A DNA stretch of 64,000 nt, from NCBI GenBank assembly GCA_964443845.1, contig CAYUFA010000005.1, positions 11,111 to 75,110 on the forward strand, written 5' to 3'. Each line of letters opens with the position of its first letter. Within the stretch, counting starts at the first letter, position 1. Shown piece after piece: positions 8,603 to 16,029 of this stretch. The position numbers were made by a program, and so were the translations under genes. This DNA is from UBA9214 sp964443845 (GTDB taxonomy: Bacteria; Pseudomonadota; Gammaproteobacteria; UBA9214). The notes below the pieces were generated by a model, which saw only the letters and a program-made list of their open reading frames with translations, was not told the DNA's origin and did not search any database.

Positions 8603-9120
8603 ACCCGTCCACCAGCGAAAGGCTCATCCGTATCAGTATCGGTGAGCAGCGCCTGCAGTTACTGCGCGCGGCGCGCACGGAAATGGACGTCGCCGTGGCC
8701 ACCGCGCGCAACGGGCCCGGCGAACGGCAGCACAGCGAGTGCACGCCGCGGGGCTGGCACCGGGTGCGTGCGCGTATCGGCGCGGGTTGCGCACTGAACA
8801 CGGTCTTTGTCGCACGGCGCCCGAGCGGGGAAATCTACACCCCGGCCCTGCGGGCGGCCGCCCCGGACCGGGACTGGATCCTGACCCGGATCCTCTGGCT
8901 GAGCGGACTGGAACCCGGCCGCAACCGCCTGGGCCCGGTCGATACCATGCGCCGCTACATCTATATCCACGGTTGTCCGGACGAGGATCCCATGGGCGTG
9001 CCGTCTTCGCATGGCTGCATCAAGATGCGCAATGCCGACGTCATTGCGTTGTTTGACCGGGTAACCGTGGGAACCCGCGTCCTGATCCAGGAAGCGCCCC
9101 TGGGGGAGCTGGCGGTGTAG
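8599..9120 (+). CDS. YkuD-domain protein without signal peptide; candidate cytosolic murein L,D-carboxypeptidase (ElsL-like)
   Basis: The 173-residue protein is little more than a YkuD (L,D-transpeptidase) catalytic domain: His124 in IYIHGC and the active-site SSHGCIKM with Cys140. Most L,D-transpeptidases are exported, but this N-terminus (MHPSTSERLIRISIGEQRL) goes straight into the domain with no signal peptide or membrane anchor. The same architecture is known for Acinetobacter ElsL, a cytoplasmic L,D-carboxypeptidase that trims recycled murein tetrapeptides. Neighbours (peptide-binding lipoprotein, DppBC-type permeases, nagZ) fit a recycling role. The YkuD call is firm; the ElsL-like role is inference. 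Confidence 0.85.
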   Translation: MHPSTSERLIRISIGEQRLQLLRAARTEMDVAVATARNGPGERQHSECTPRGWHRVRARIGAGCALNTVFVARRPSGEIYTPALRAAAPDRDWILTRILWLSGLEPGRNRLGPVDTMRRYIYIHGCPDEDPMGVPSSHGCIKMRNADVIALFDRVTVGTRVLIQEAPLGELAV

Positions 9121-9130
9121 GGACCGGCCG

Positions 9131-9757
9131 TCAGCGTTGCGCGACGATGCCCGGCGGATCGAGCTGGTTGATGAGCTGTTGCCACAGACCGGAGTCCGCA
9201 TTGAACAGGACATCGGGATCGCCGGCCACCACGTACCAGGACTGGTCTGCCACTTCCTGCTCCAGCTGTCCCGGCGACCAGTCGGCCTGGCCGGCATACA
9301 TGCGCAGCTCACTCGCCGGCTTGCGTGCCTTGACCAGTGCATCCAGCATGCGCAGGTTGCTGCTGGCATAGACGCCGTCGCGGATCGGCAGGGCCAGATC
9401 GGTCTGATACTGACCGCGGAACAGCAGCACCATGATGTGCAGACTGAGCGGGCCGCCAAACCAGAGCGGGTAGGTGCCGGCCTCGGCGTGCTGCAGGTCC
9501 GGTAACACGTCCGCCACCCGTTTCCCCAGCGGCTGGTTGATGATCAGGCCAATGCTGCCATGGGCGTTGTGTTCCACCAGGTACACGACACTCCTGGCGA
9601 AATACGGCCCGTACTGCCCGCGCTGCGCGACCAGGAAACAGCCCGTGACGGGATGGTCCAGTTCCTTCAGGTGTGGAATTACCGGCGGTGCGGCTGCAAC
9701 GGTGCTCGCGCCGGCCAGCAGGATGAACAGCAGCGGAATGACAAGGGAGCTGCGCAT
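9131..9757 (-). CDS. YqgE/AlgH (UPF0301) family protein with a signal peptide
   Basis: The 208-residue protein carries the UPF0301 core: GCFLVAQ, ARSVVYLVEHNAHGSIGLIINQPLG, WFGGP, and a late DQSWYVVAGDPDVLF segment. Most family members begin directly at the core and are cytoplasmic; here about 35 residues precede it, starting MRSSLVIPLLFILLAG and ending AAAP, which reads as a cleavable Sec signal. No biochemical function is established for the family. It is on the strand opposite to the flanking transporter and wall-recycling genes, about 60 bases downstream of the cytochrome b561 gene, and converges with the YkuD gene. Confidence 0.82.
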   Translation of the reverse strand: MRSSLVIPLLFILLAGASTVAAAPPVIPHLKELDHPVTGCFLVAQRGQYGPYFARSVVYLVEHNAHGSIGLIINQPLGKRVADVLPDLQHAEAGTYPLWFGGPLSLHIMVLLFRGQYQTDLALPIRDGVYASSNLRMLDALVKARKPASELRMYAGQADWSPGQLEQEVADQSWYVVAGDPDVLFNADSGLWQQLINQLDPPGIVAQR

Positions 9758-9821
9758 GGCCTTCCCAGCTTGTCAGGGAATGCGGCCGGCCGCAAGGGGC
9801 AGGCGGGTGCGTCCCCGCGGC

Positions 9822-10505
9822 TCAGCGTTGCTGCGCCGGGTCCGGCGTGCGGGGGCGGGTCGGGTTCAGCGGGACCTCCACGGACTGTCCCCCGGGCTCC
9901 ATCGGGTTTTGCAGGAATTGCACGGGCTGGATGTGAAAATAGCGCTTGCCGCTGAACAGGGCGGAAATCAGGGCGCCGTCTCCCTTCCAGTCGTGCAGTG
10001 CCGCGGCGAGGACGTGCCCCACGCAGAACCCGGCCAGCCCGTTGCCGAGCACGGCGTGCAGGGCGGCCGGGCGGATACCTGCCAGCTGCCAGGGCAGGTC
10101 GTGGGCAAACCCGCTGGCCACGCTCCCGAGCAGCGCCAGCAGCACCAGCAGGTAGAGCGGTGCCCAGAGCGGGTTGTGCGCATACCAGGCCGGCAGGGGG
10201 ACGCGCGCCAGGCTGAGGTAGAACAGGAGGGTTTGCCGGATCGCGGTCCACTGGCCGCGTTTCGGCAGCAGGGAGCGCCAGTGCGAACTGCCGGGCAGGA
10301 ACAGCAGCACGCTGCGCAGCAATACGGCCAGCGCCACGAGCTGCCCGATCATGCTGTGCCAGTCGTGCCAGAAGGCCGGGTCCGTGGATTCCTGCGCCCG
10401 GGCCCACGCACTGAGCAGCTCGAACACCACACCACAGGCGATCAGCCAGTGCGTCGCGCGCAGCCAGCCGGACCAGATTTGAACGTAGCGGATCGGTTGC
10501 GTCAT
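9822..10505 (-). CDS. Cytochrome b561-family di-heme membrane protein
   Basis: The 227-residue protein has four hydrophobic helices and histidines positioned as in bacterial cytochrome b561 / hydrogenase-type cytochrome b: His19 in RATHWLIACG, HDWHSMIGQ in helix 2, and HAVLGNGLAGFCVGHVLAA in the last helical pair. It would transfer electrons in the inner membrane to or from a quinone or soluble partner not encoded nearby. The start at 10505 is chosen because MTQPIRYVQIWSGWLRATHW is the normal family N-terminus; the upstream open frame crosses the divergent promoter region. The last 45 residues are proline-rich and polar. Confidence 0.8.
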   Translation of the reverse strand: MTQPIRYVQIWSGWLRATHWLIACGVVFELLSAWARAQESTDPAFWHDWHSMIGQLVALAVLLRSVLLFLPGSSHWRSLLPKRGQWTAIRQTLLFYLSLARVPLPAWYAHNPLWAPLYLLVLLALLGSVASGFAHDLPWQLAGIRPAALHAVLGNGLAGFCVGHVLAAALHDWKGDGALISALFSGKRYFHIQPVQFLQNPMEPGGQSVEVPLNPTRPRTPDPAQQR

Positions 10506-10565
10506 CAAGCCTGTCGTTCCACGCCGGTGTGCAGGGGAGTCATCATCACCGCCACTGCGGTGCAC

Positions 10566-10644
10566 GCCAGTATAGCCGGACTGGCAGCGTGCTGCAGGTT
10601 CCTGCCTGCTGCAGGACGCGGCCGGTTTGCGGTACTCTCCGGCC
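10566..10644. promoter_or_regulatory. Divergent control region between cytochrome b561 and dppB-like genes
   Basis: Three symmetric elements sit in this gap: GCCAG/CTGGC arms (10566-10570 and 10581-10585) around TATAGC; two copies of CTGCAGG spaced 17 bases apart (10592-10598 and 10609-10615); and GGCCGG/CCGGCC arms (10620-10625 and 10639-10644) around TACTCT, the last ending directly at the ATG. They look like operator or hairpin sites, but no regulator is encoded beside them. Confidence 0.35.
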
Positions 10645-11577
10645 ATGCACAGCTATCTCGCACAGCGCCTGCTGGGCGCCCTGCTGGCCGTCCTGGGCGT
10701 GGTGAGTATCGTGTTCCTGTTTATCCACCTGGTGCCGGGCGATCCGGTGGAAGTCATGCTGGGTGAATCCGCCAGCCAGGCGGACCGGGCCGCCCTGCGG
10801 CTTGCGCTGGGGCTGCAGCAGCCGTTGCCACTGCAATACCTGCACTATCTCGGTGGCCTGCTACACCTCGACCTGGGCACTTCCATACACCGGCAGCTGC
10901 CGGTCACGCGTCTGCTGCTGGAACGCCTGCCCGCGACCGGGCTGCTCGCCCTCGTCACGCTGGGTTTCACCCTGGTGCTGGCGGTGCCGCTGGGAGTGCT
11001 GGCGGCCCTGCACCGCAACCGTGGCTGGGACCGGGCATCGATGGGCGTGTCGCTGCTGGGTATCTCCATCCCCAATTTCTGGCTCGGGCCACTGCTGATC
11101 CTGCTGTTCTCGCTCGGGCTGGGCTGGTTGCCGGTGAGTGGCAGGAGCGGGCCCGCATCCGTGATCCTGCCTGCACTCACCCTGTCCACCGGCCTGACCG
11201 CCGTGCTCTCGCGCATGGTACGCAGCAGCATGCTCGACGTGCTGCACGAGGACTACCTGCGCACCGCGCGCGCCAAGGGCCTGCCGCCGGCGCGCATCAT
11301 CCTGCACCACGCCCTGCGCAATGCCCTGTTGCCGGTGATCACGCTGCTGGGCCTGCAACTGGGAGCGTTGCTGGCCGGCGCCGTGGTGACGGAAACGGTG
11401 TTCTCCTGGCCCGGCATCGGTCTGCTGACCATCGAGGCGATCCAGTCCCGCGACTACCCGGTGGTGCAGGGCTGCGTGCTCGTCATCAGCCTGGCCTACG
11501 TGCTGGTCAACCTGTGTACCGATCTCGTCTACGCCTGGGTCGATCCCCGCATCCGGCTGGGTGGGCCGGCGGGATGA
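10645..11577 (+). CDS. Dipeptide/oligopeptide ABC transporter permease, DppB type
   Basis: Inner-membrane permease of the DppB/OppB class. The 310-residue protein starts with the conserved first helix (MHSYLAQRLLGALLAVLGVV), has the HLVPGDPVEVMLG segment and the EAA loop that contacts the ATPase (DYLRTARAKGLPPARIILHHALRNAL). Six helices are visible. The start at 10645 matches the family and abuts an inverted repeat. It overlaps the DppC-type gene by four bases (ATGA). The binding protein encoded at 7-8.6 kb is its likely partner; no ATPase gene is seen. Confidence 0.9.
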   Translation: MHSYLAQRLLGALLAVLGVVSIVFLFIHLVPGDPVEVMLGESASQADRAALRLALGLQQPLPLQYLHYLGGLLHLDLGTSIHRQLPVTRLLLERLPATGLLALVTLGFTLVLAVPLGVLAALHRNRGWDRASMGVSLLGISIPNFWLGPLLILLFSLGLGWLPVSGRSGPASVILPALTLSTGLTAVLSRMVRSSMLDVLHEDYLRTARAKGLPPARIILHHALRNALLPVITLLGLQLGALLAGAVVTETVFSWPGIGLLTIEAIQSRDYPVVQGCVLVISLAYVLVNLCTDLVYAWVDPRIRLGGPAG

Positions 11578-12386
11578 CGACCCGGCTGGCGGGCGGGCTC
11601 CTGCTGTTGTGGGCACTGCTGGCGCTGCTGGGCCCGTGGCTGCCGGTCCGTCCCGACACGATCCACCTCGAGCACCTGCTGGGTACACCAACCCGGTACG
11701 CCGTGTTCGGCTACGACGACCTCGGCCGCGACATCGGTGCGCGCCTGCTGGTCGGGGCACGCACGTCGTTTCTGGTGGCCGCCTGGGTGGTGGGCCTGTC
11801 GCTGTGCGTGGGCACGCTGGCCGGTACCGTGTGCGCCTTCCGTGGCGGCTGGTGGGACCGCCTGGTCACGCAGGTGATCGATCTGTTCCTGGCCTTTCCC
11901 GGCATCCTGCTGGCGATCGCCCTGGCCGGGTTGCTCGGACCCGGTATCGACAACGTGGTCATTGCGCTGACGGTCGTGGGCTGGGTAGGCTATGCGCGGC
12001 TGGCGCGGGCCCAGGTGCTCTCTCTCAAGCAGCGCGAGCACATCCAGGCCGCCCGGGCACTGGGCAGCAGCCAGTGGTATACCCTGCGCCACCACCTGTT
12101 GCCCCTGATGTCCGGTGCCCTGATCGTCGAGGCCACGTTCGGGGTGGCCTCGGTCGTGATCGCCGAGGCTGGCCTGTCCTTCCTGGGACTCGGGGTGCAG
12201 CCACCGGCGGCCTCCTGGGGGGCGATGATCCGGGACGGTACCCGCTACATGCTGGTCGCACCCCACATGGTACTGGCGCCCGGGCTGTCGATCCTGGCCG
12301 TGGTACTGGCCGTGAACCTGCTGGGAGACCGCCTGCGCGACCGCCTGGAGCGTCGGCCGGTAACGGAGAAAGGGAGCAACGAGTGA
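11574..12386 (+). CDS. Dipeptide/oligopeptide ABC transporter permease, DppC type
   Basis: Second permease of the pair. The 270-residue protein has a short N-terminal helix, the GTPTRYAVFGYDDLGRDIGAR signature of DppC/OppC proteins and an EAA loop (EHIQAARALGSSQWYTLRHH), then SVVIAEAGLSFLGLGVQPP. It starts inside the DppB-type stop and its own TGA overlaps the GTG of nagZ by four bases. Such tight coupling of a peptide permease to nagZ suggests that the imported substrate is a cell-wall fragment. That link is inferred from gene order. Confidence 0.9.
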   Translation: MTTRLAGGLLLLWALLALLGPWLPVRPDTIHLEHLLGTPTRYAVFGYDDLGRDIGARLLVGARTSFLVAAWVVGLSLCVGTLAGTVCAFRGGWWDRLVTQVIDLFLAFPGILLAIALAGLLGPGIDNVVIALTVVGWVGYARLARAQVLSLKQREHIQAARALGSSQWYTLRHHLLPLMSGALIVEATFGVASVVIAEAGLSFLGLGVQPPAASWGAMIRDGTRYMLVAPHMVLAPGLSILAVVLAVNLLGDRLRDRLERRPVTEKGSNE

Positions 12387-13426
12387 CACTGGGACCCGTC
12401 ATGCTGGATATCGCCGGTTGCGAGCTGTGCGCCGAGGACCGGGAAGTGCTGTCCCACCCGGCCACCGGCGGCGTGATCCTGTTTACCCGCAACTACGAGT
12501 CACCGCGCCAGCTGCGTGCACTCGTCCGCGCCATGCACGCGCTGCGCGATCCGCACCTGATCGTTGCCGTCGACCAGGAAGGCGGGCGCGTGCAACGCTT
12601 TCGCGAGGGGTTCACACGCTTGCCGCCGGTGGCGTGCCTGGGACGCATCCACGACCAGGACGGGGCGCGGGCGCGGCACCTCGCCCGGGTGACCGGGTGG
12701 CTGATGGCGACCGAGTTGCGTGCGCTGGACGTGGATATCAGTTTTGCGCCGGTGCTGGATCTCGATCACGGGGTCTCCGGCGTGATCGGCAACCGCGCCC
12801 TGCACCAGCGCCCGGAGGTGGTTGCCGAACTCGCGGTGGCCTATCAGGCCGGCATGCACGAGGCCGGCATGGCGGCCACCGGCAAGCATTTCCCCGGCCA
12901 CGGCGCGGTGCTGGCCGACTCGCACGTCGACCTGCCGGTGGACGAGCGCAGCCTGGCGGACCTCGAACAATGGGACCTGGTGCCGTTCCGGCGCATGATC
13001 GACGCGGGGCTGGCCGCGGTGATGATGGCACACGTGGCCTATCCCGGGGTGGATGCACAGGCGGCCGGTTTTTCCGCCCGCTGGATCCGCGCCATCCTGC
13101 GCGGACAACTGGGTTTCCAGGGGCTGGTGTTCAGTGACGACCTCAGCATGGGCGGCGCGGCCGGCGCGGGGGAACCCGATGCACGTGCCCATGCCGCGCT
13201 CGAGGCGGGCTGTGATATGGTGCTGGTCTGCAACGACCGGGATGCGGCCGTGCAGGTCGTGGAGGCACTGCGCGACCCCGTCGACCCGGTGCTCGGAATG
13301 CGGCTGGCGCGCATGCACGGCCGGCATGCGGTCGACTGGGAATCGCTGCACCGCGATCCGCGCTGGGAGCAGGCGGTTGCCGCCGTGCGCGGCTATGAGG
13401 AGACACCGGAACTGGATCTGCAATAA
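12383..13426 (+). CDS. nagZ: Beta-N-acetylglucosaminidase NagZ (cell-wall recycling)
   Basis: Glycoside hydrolase family 3 enzyme that removes GlcNAc from anhydromuropeptides in the cytoplasm. The 347-residue protein has DQEGGRVQRF (64-73), KHFPGHG (168-174) followed by the Asp179-His181 acid/base pair of the flexible loop, and SDDLSM (251-256) with the nucleophile aspartate. It uses a GTG start overlapping the upstream permease stop (GTGA), preceded by an AGGGAG ribosome site. In Pseudomonas nagZ also sits beside the methylthioinosine phosphorylase gene, as here. Confidence 0.95.
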   Translation: MTLGPVMLDIAGCELCAEDREVLSHPATGGVILFTRNYESPRQLRALVRAMHALRDPHLIVAVDQEGGRVQRFREGFTRLPPVACLGRIHDQDGARARHLARVTGWLMATELRALDVDISFAPVLDLDHGVSGVIGNRALHQRPEVVAELAVAYQAGMHEAGMAATGKHFPGHGAVLADSHVDLPVDERSLADLEQWDLVPFRRMIDAGLAAVMMAHVAYPGVDAQAAGFSARWIRAILRGQLGFQGLVFSDDLSMGGAAGAGEPDARAHAALEAGCDMVLVCNDRDAAVQVVEALRDPVDPVLGMRLARMHGRHAVDWESLHRDPRWEQAVAAVRGYEETPELDLQ

Positions 13427-13515
13427 TGCCGGTCCCGGGGTTGTTGCCAGCGCGGCATGGCGTTGCGCAGACACCTCCCGCAGCCGGCTGCAGGGGAATG
13501 CGAGGAACCAGGAGT

Positions 13516-14073
13516 ATGGCACTGACACAGGCGGCGCTGAAACGGATCCGTGCCGAGGCCGTCGAGCTGCACGGGCCGGACGCGATCCACGCGGCACTGG
13601 ACCGGATGGCACAGGCGATCACGGCGGCCATGGCGGACCGGCTGCCGGTCGTGCTGTGCGTGCTGACCGGCGGCATCATTCCGACCGGGCACCTCATGAC
13701 ACGGCTCGCGTTTCCGCTGGAAAGCGACTATCTGCATGCCACGCGCTACCGCGGCGAAACCAGCGGACGGGAGGTTGAATGGGTGTCCGAGCCGGGGATA
13801 TCCCTGCACGGCCGCACCGTCCTGGTGGTGGATGACATCCTCGATGAAGGCAACACGCTGGCGGACGTGATCCGCTACTGCCGCGCACAGGGTGCGGAAC
13901 GGGTCTACACCGCGGTACTGATCCGCAAGCGGCACGCGGGCCGCGCACCCGCGGTCGAGGCGGACTTCGTCGGTCTCGAGGTCGACGACCGCTACGTGTT
14001 CGGCTTCGGCATGGACTACAAGGGCTACCTGCGCAACCTGAACGGCATCTACGCGCTGGGCGGCGGTCACTGA
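13516..14073 (+). CDS. Hypoxanthine-guanine phosphoribosyltransferase family protein
   Basis: Salvages a free purine base with PRPP to make the nucleotide. The 185-residue protein contains the PRPP-binding motif VLVVDDILDEGNT (about residues 99-111), the CVLTGGIIPTGHL loop and the C-terminal VGLEVDDRYVFGFGMDYKGYLRNL typical of Hpt enzymes. The start is placed at 13516 behind an AGGAG ribosome site; the longer open frame would extend back to the end of nagZ. It precedes the gene for methylthioinosine phosphorylase, whose product hypoxanthine is the natural substrate of this enzyme, so the pair makes a purine-salvage unit. Confidence 0.9.
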   Translation: MALTQAALKRIRAEAVELHGPDAIHAALDRMAQAITAAMADRLPVVLCVLTGGIIPTGHLMTRLAFPLESDYLHATRYRGETSGREVEWVSEPGISLHGRTVLVVDDILDEGNTLADVIRYCRAQGAERVYTAVLIRKRHAGRAPAVEADFVGLEVDDRYVFGFGMDYKGYLRNLNGIYALGGGH

Positions 14074-14123
14074 CCCTGACGCACGCGATTCCCGCACCTC
14101 CCGGCACTTTCACAGGACACCCC

Positions 14124-14867
14124 ATGGCAACACTGGCGATCATCGGCGGTACCGGACTGACCCGGCTGGACGACCTGCAGATCGAACGCCGCGAGGTCAT
14201 GCATACCCCGTACGGCGAACCCTCCGGTGCGCTGACCTATGGCATCCTGCATGGCAGGGAGGTGATCTTCCTGGCCCGGCACGGCTATGGTCACACCATC
14301 CCTCCCCACATGGTGAATTACCGTGCCAACCTGTGGGCGCTGCAGCAGGCGGGCATCCAGCGCATCATCGCGGTGTGTGCGGTAGGCAGTGTTGATGCGG
14401 GGATTGCGCCGGCCGGCGTGGTGATTCCGGACCAGCTCATCGACTATACCTGGTCACGTTCGCACACCTTTTTCGAATCCGACCTCAGCGCAGTGACGCA
14501 TGTCGATTTCACCGAACCCTACTGCCGTGAGCTGCGGGAACTGCTGATCCGCAGCGCACAGCAGGCCGGCGTGGAGGTCCGTACGGCGGGCACCTACGGG
14601 GCCACCCAGGGGCCACGCCTGGAAACCGCCGCGGAGATCGATCGCATGGAACGGGACGGCTGCGACCTGGTCGGGATGACCGGCATGCCGGAGGCGGCGC
14701 TCGCGCGCGAGCTCGGGCTGTGCTACGGGGTGTGTGCGGTCAGTGCGAATGCCGCCGCCGGACGCGGGCCCGGCCCGATCGAAATGGCGGAAATCGAGCA
14801 GAACCTGAAGACGGGCATGGACCGGGTCCGTGCCATCCTGGCGCAGGCCATCACGACAGCGGGATGA
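14124..14867 (+). CDS. S-methyl-5'-thioinosine phosphorylase (MTAP/PNP family)
   Basis: Phosphorolysis of methylthioinosine (or methylthioadenosine) to the base and methylthioribose-1-phosphate. The 247-residue protein has the phosphate-binding IIGGTGL start, RHGYGHTIPPHMVNYRANLWAL, TYGATQGPRLETAAEI and a VGMTGMPEAALARELG segment typical of the family. In Pseudomonas aeruginosa the nagZ neighbour PA3004 is a methylthioinosine phosphorylase, so this specificity is preferred over MTA, but it is not settled by sequence alone. The last 200 bases of the gene are partly duplicated 1.15 kb downstream. Confidence 0.88.
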   Translation: MATLAIIGGTGLTRLDDLQIERREVMHTPYGEPSGALTYGILHGREVIFLARHGYGHTIPPHMVNYRANLWALQQAGIQRIIAVCAVGSVDAGIAPAGVVIPDQLIDYTWSRSHTFFESDLSAVTHVDFTEPYCRELRELLIRSAQQAGVEVRTAGTYGATQGPRLETAAEIDRMERDGCDLVGMTGMPEAALARELGLCYGVCAVSANAAAGRGPGPIEMAEIEQNLKTGMDRVRAILAQAITTAG

Positions 14868-14887
14868 TACGCCGGTATTGCGGCGGA

Positions 14888-14913
14888 TCCATGGTGTCTG
14901 ACCCGATCTTTCG
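14888..14913 (+). repeat. Short imperfect direct repeat, copy 1
   Basis: A 26-base sequence containing TGGTGTCTGACCC recurs imperfectly at 15796-15822 (TGGTGTCCGGCCCC; roughly three-quarters identical by hand alignment). The two copies lie on either side of the DUF599 gene, one just after the intact phosphorylase gene and one just before its broken copy. Confidence 0.5.
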
Positions 14914-14928
14914 CTGACACCCGCACTG

Positions 14929-15666
14929 CTACACGTCGGCAATATCACCCGTTGACACGCGCAGAAACAACAGGCTGTCCGCCGTCTCGCTGCGATCGAG
15001 ACGATACAGGGTGATCACGAGCCCCACGGTGGAGAAAAACAGGAACAGCGGTCCGAACAACCAGAACACCATGGGCACGGCGAACAGAAACGCCCGCATG
15101 CCGACGGTGATGAAGTTGCCGGCCCGAATCAGGCGGTTGCTCACGCAGGCGGGCTTCAGTTCATCGTATTTACAGTAGGCGGATTGCGGCACATTGAACA
15201 TGAACAGCACGTGGGTCGCGAGGCGCATTGCCATCGCGTAGGAAAAGAAAGCGACGATGAAATCCACCAGCAGGAGCAGCACCTTGAATATCCACAAGCC
15301 CGCGGAATGCGAGCCGAGCAGAGTGAGCATGTGCCAGCTGCGCGTGATGTTCTGAGCCTGGCCCGACAAGGTGAGGGTGCCGATGATGAGCACCGAAGCC
15401 GTAGAGGCCATCGCGATACACACCATGATGAAATTACGCATGCTCTGTACCGCCACCAGCTCGAACCCGCTGTTGGTCATTACGTTCTCGACCCAGAGCC
15501 TGCGGGCAATGGCGTTTACGGAATGAATCGAATACGTCGGGTCGACCACGGCCTGCCGGCGCAGAAACAGGTAGTAACCGGCGACAAGACCGGTACTCAC
15601 AACAAAAGAAATGGTATCGGCCAAGTATTCATGGACCCAGAGGGGGAGAGGCAGGAGGTGATTCAT
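14929..15666 (-). CDS. DUF599 family membrane protein
   Basis: The 245-residue protein has about four long hydrophobic helices (residues about 16-36, 76-98, 118-142, 185-215) and matches the DUF599 pattern, including RRLWVENVM and SMRNFIMVCIAMAST. Function of the family is unknown. The start at 15666 gives a normal N-terminus. Its base composition looks somewhat lower in GC than its neighbours. It is on the opposite strand between an intact phosphorylase gene and a broken copy of that gene's end, which suggests it arrived by a duplication or insertion. Confidence 0.75.
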   Translation of the reverse strand: MNHLLPLPLWVHEYLADTISFVVSTGLVAGYYLFLRRQAVVDPTYSIHSVNAIARRLWVENVMTNSGFELVAVQSMRNFIMVCIAMASTASVLIIGTLTLSGQAQNITRSWHMLTLLGSHSAGLWIFKVLLLLVDFIVAFFSYAMAMRLATHVLFMFNVPQSAYCKYDELKPACVSNRLIRAGNFITVGMRAFLFAVPMVFWLFGPLFLFFSTVGLVITLYRLDRSETADSLLFLRVSTGDIADV

Positions 15667-15795
15667 GGGCAGAGTTCGTGGTGGATCAAAGAAACGGGGT
15701 CCGTCAGGTGACCTTGAGCCGCATATTGTAAGCATTTTGGGCGTGCATGGCGAACCTCTCCGGCGGGCAGGCGCCGCCGCCGGGGATGGCGAACG

Positions 15796-15822
15796 TCCCT
15801 GGTGTCCGGCCCCATCGTTTCG
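15796..15822 (+). repeat. Short imperfect direct repeat, copy 2
   Basis: Partner of the copy at 14888-14913. It ends two bases before the duplicated phosphorylase fragment begins, so it may mark a recombination junction. Confidence 0.5.
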
Positions 15823-15824
15823 GC

Positions 15825-16004
15825 CGGGATGACTGGCATGCCGGAGGCAGCCCGTTGCGCGCGCTCGGGCTGTGCCACGGGCTGTGCGCGGTCAGTGCGA
15901 ATGCCGCCGCCGGACGCGGGCCCGGGCCGATCGAAATGGCAGCAATCGAGCAGAACCTGAAGACAAGCATGGCCCGGGCCCGTGCCACCCCGGCCGCGGC
16001 ATGA
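15825..16004 (+). pseudogene. Broken direct copy of the methylthioinosine phosphorylase 3' end
   Basis: This 180-base stretch aligns with 14672-14867 of the intact gene, from CGGGATGAC to the stop codon. The longest shared segment encodes CAVSANAAAGRGPGPIEM in both copies. A small indel just after the ATGCCGGAGGC block shifts frame, so the first residues and the rest are in different frames, and no start or N-terminal two-thirds exists. It is therefore a non-functional fragment in the same orientation as its parent. The gap from 15667 to 15795 holds no gene I can recognise. Confidence 0.85.
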
Positions 16005-16029
16005 CGTGCTGCCCCGGTTGTTCGGCAGG

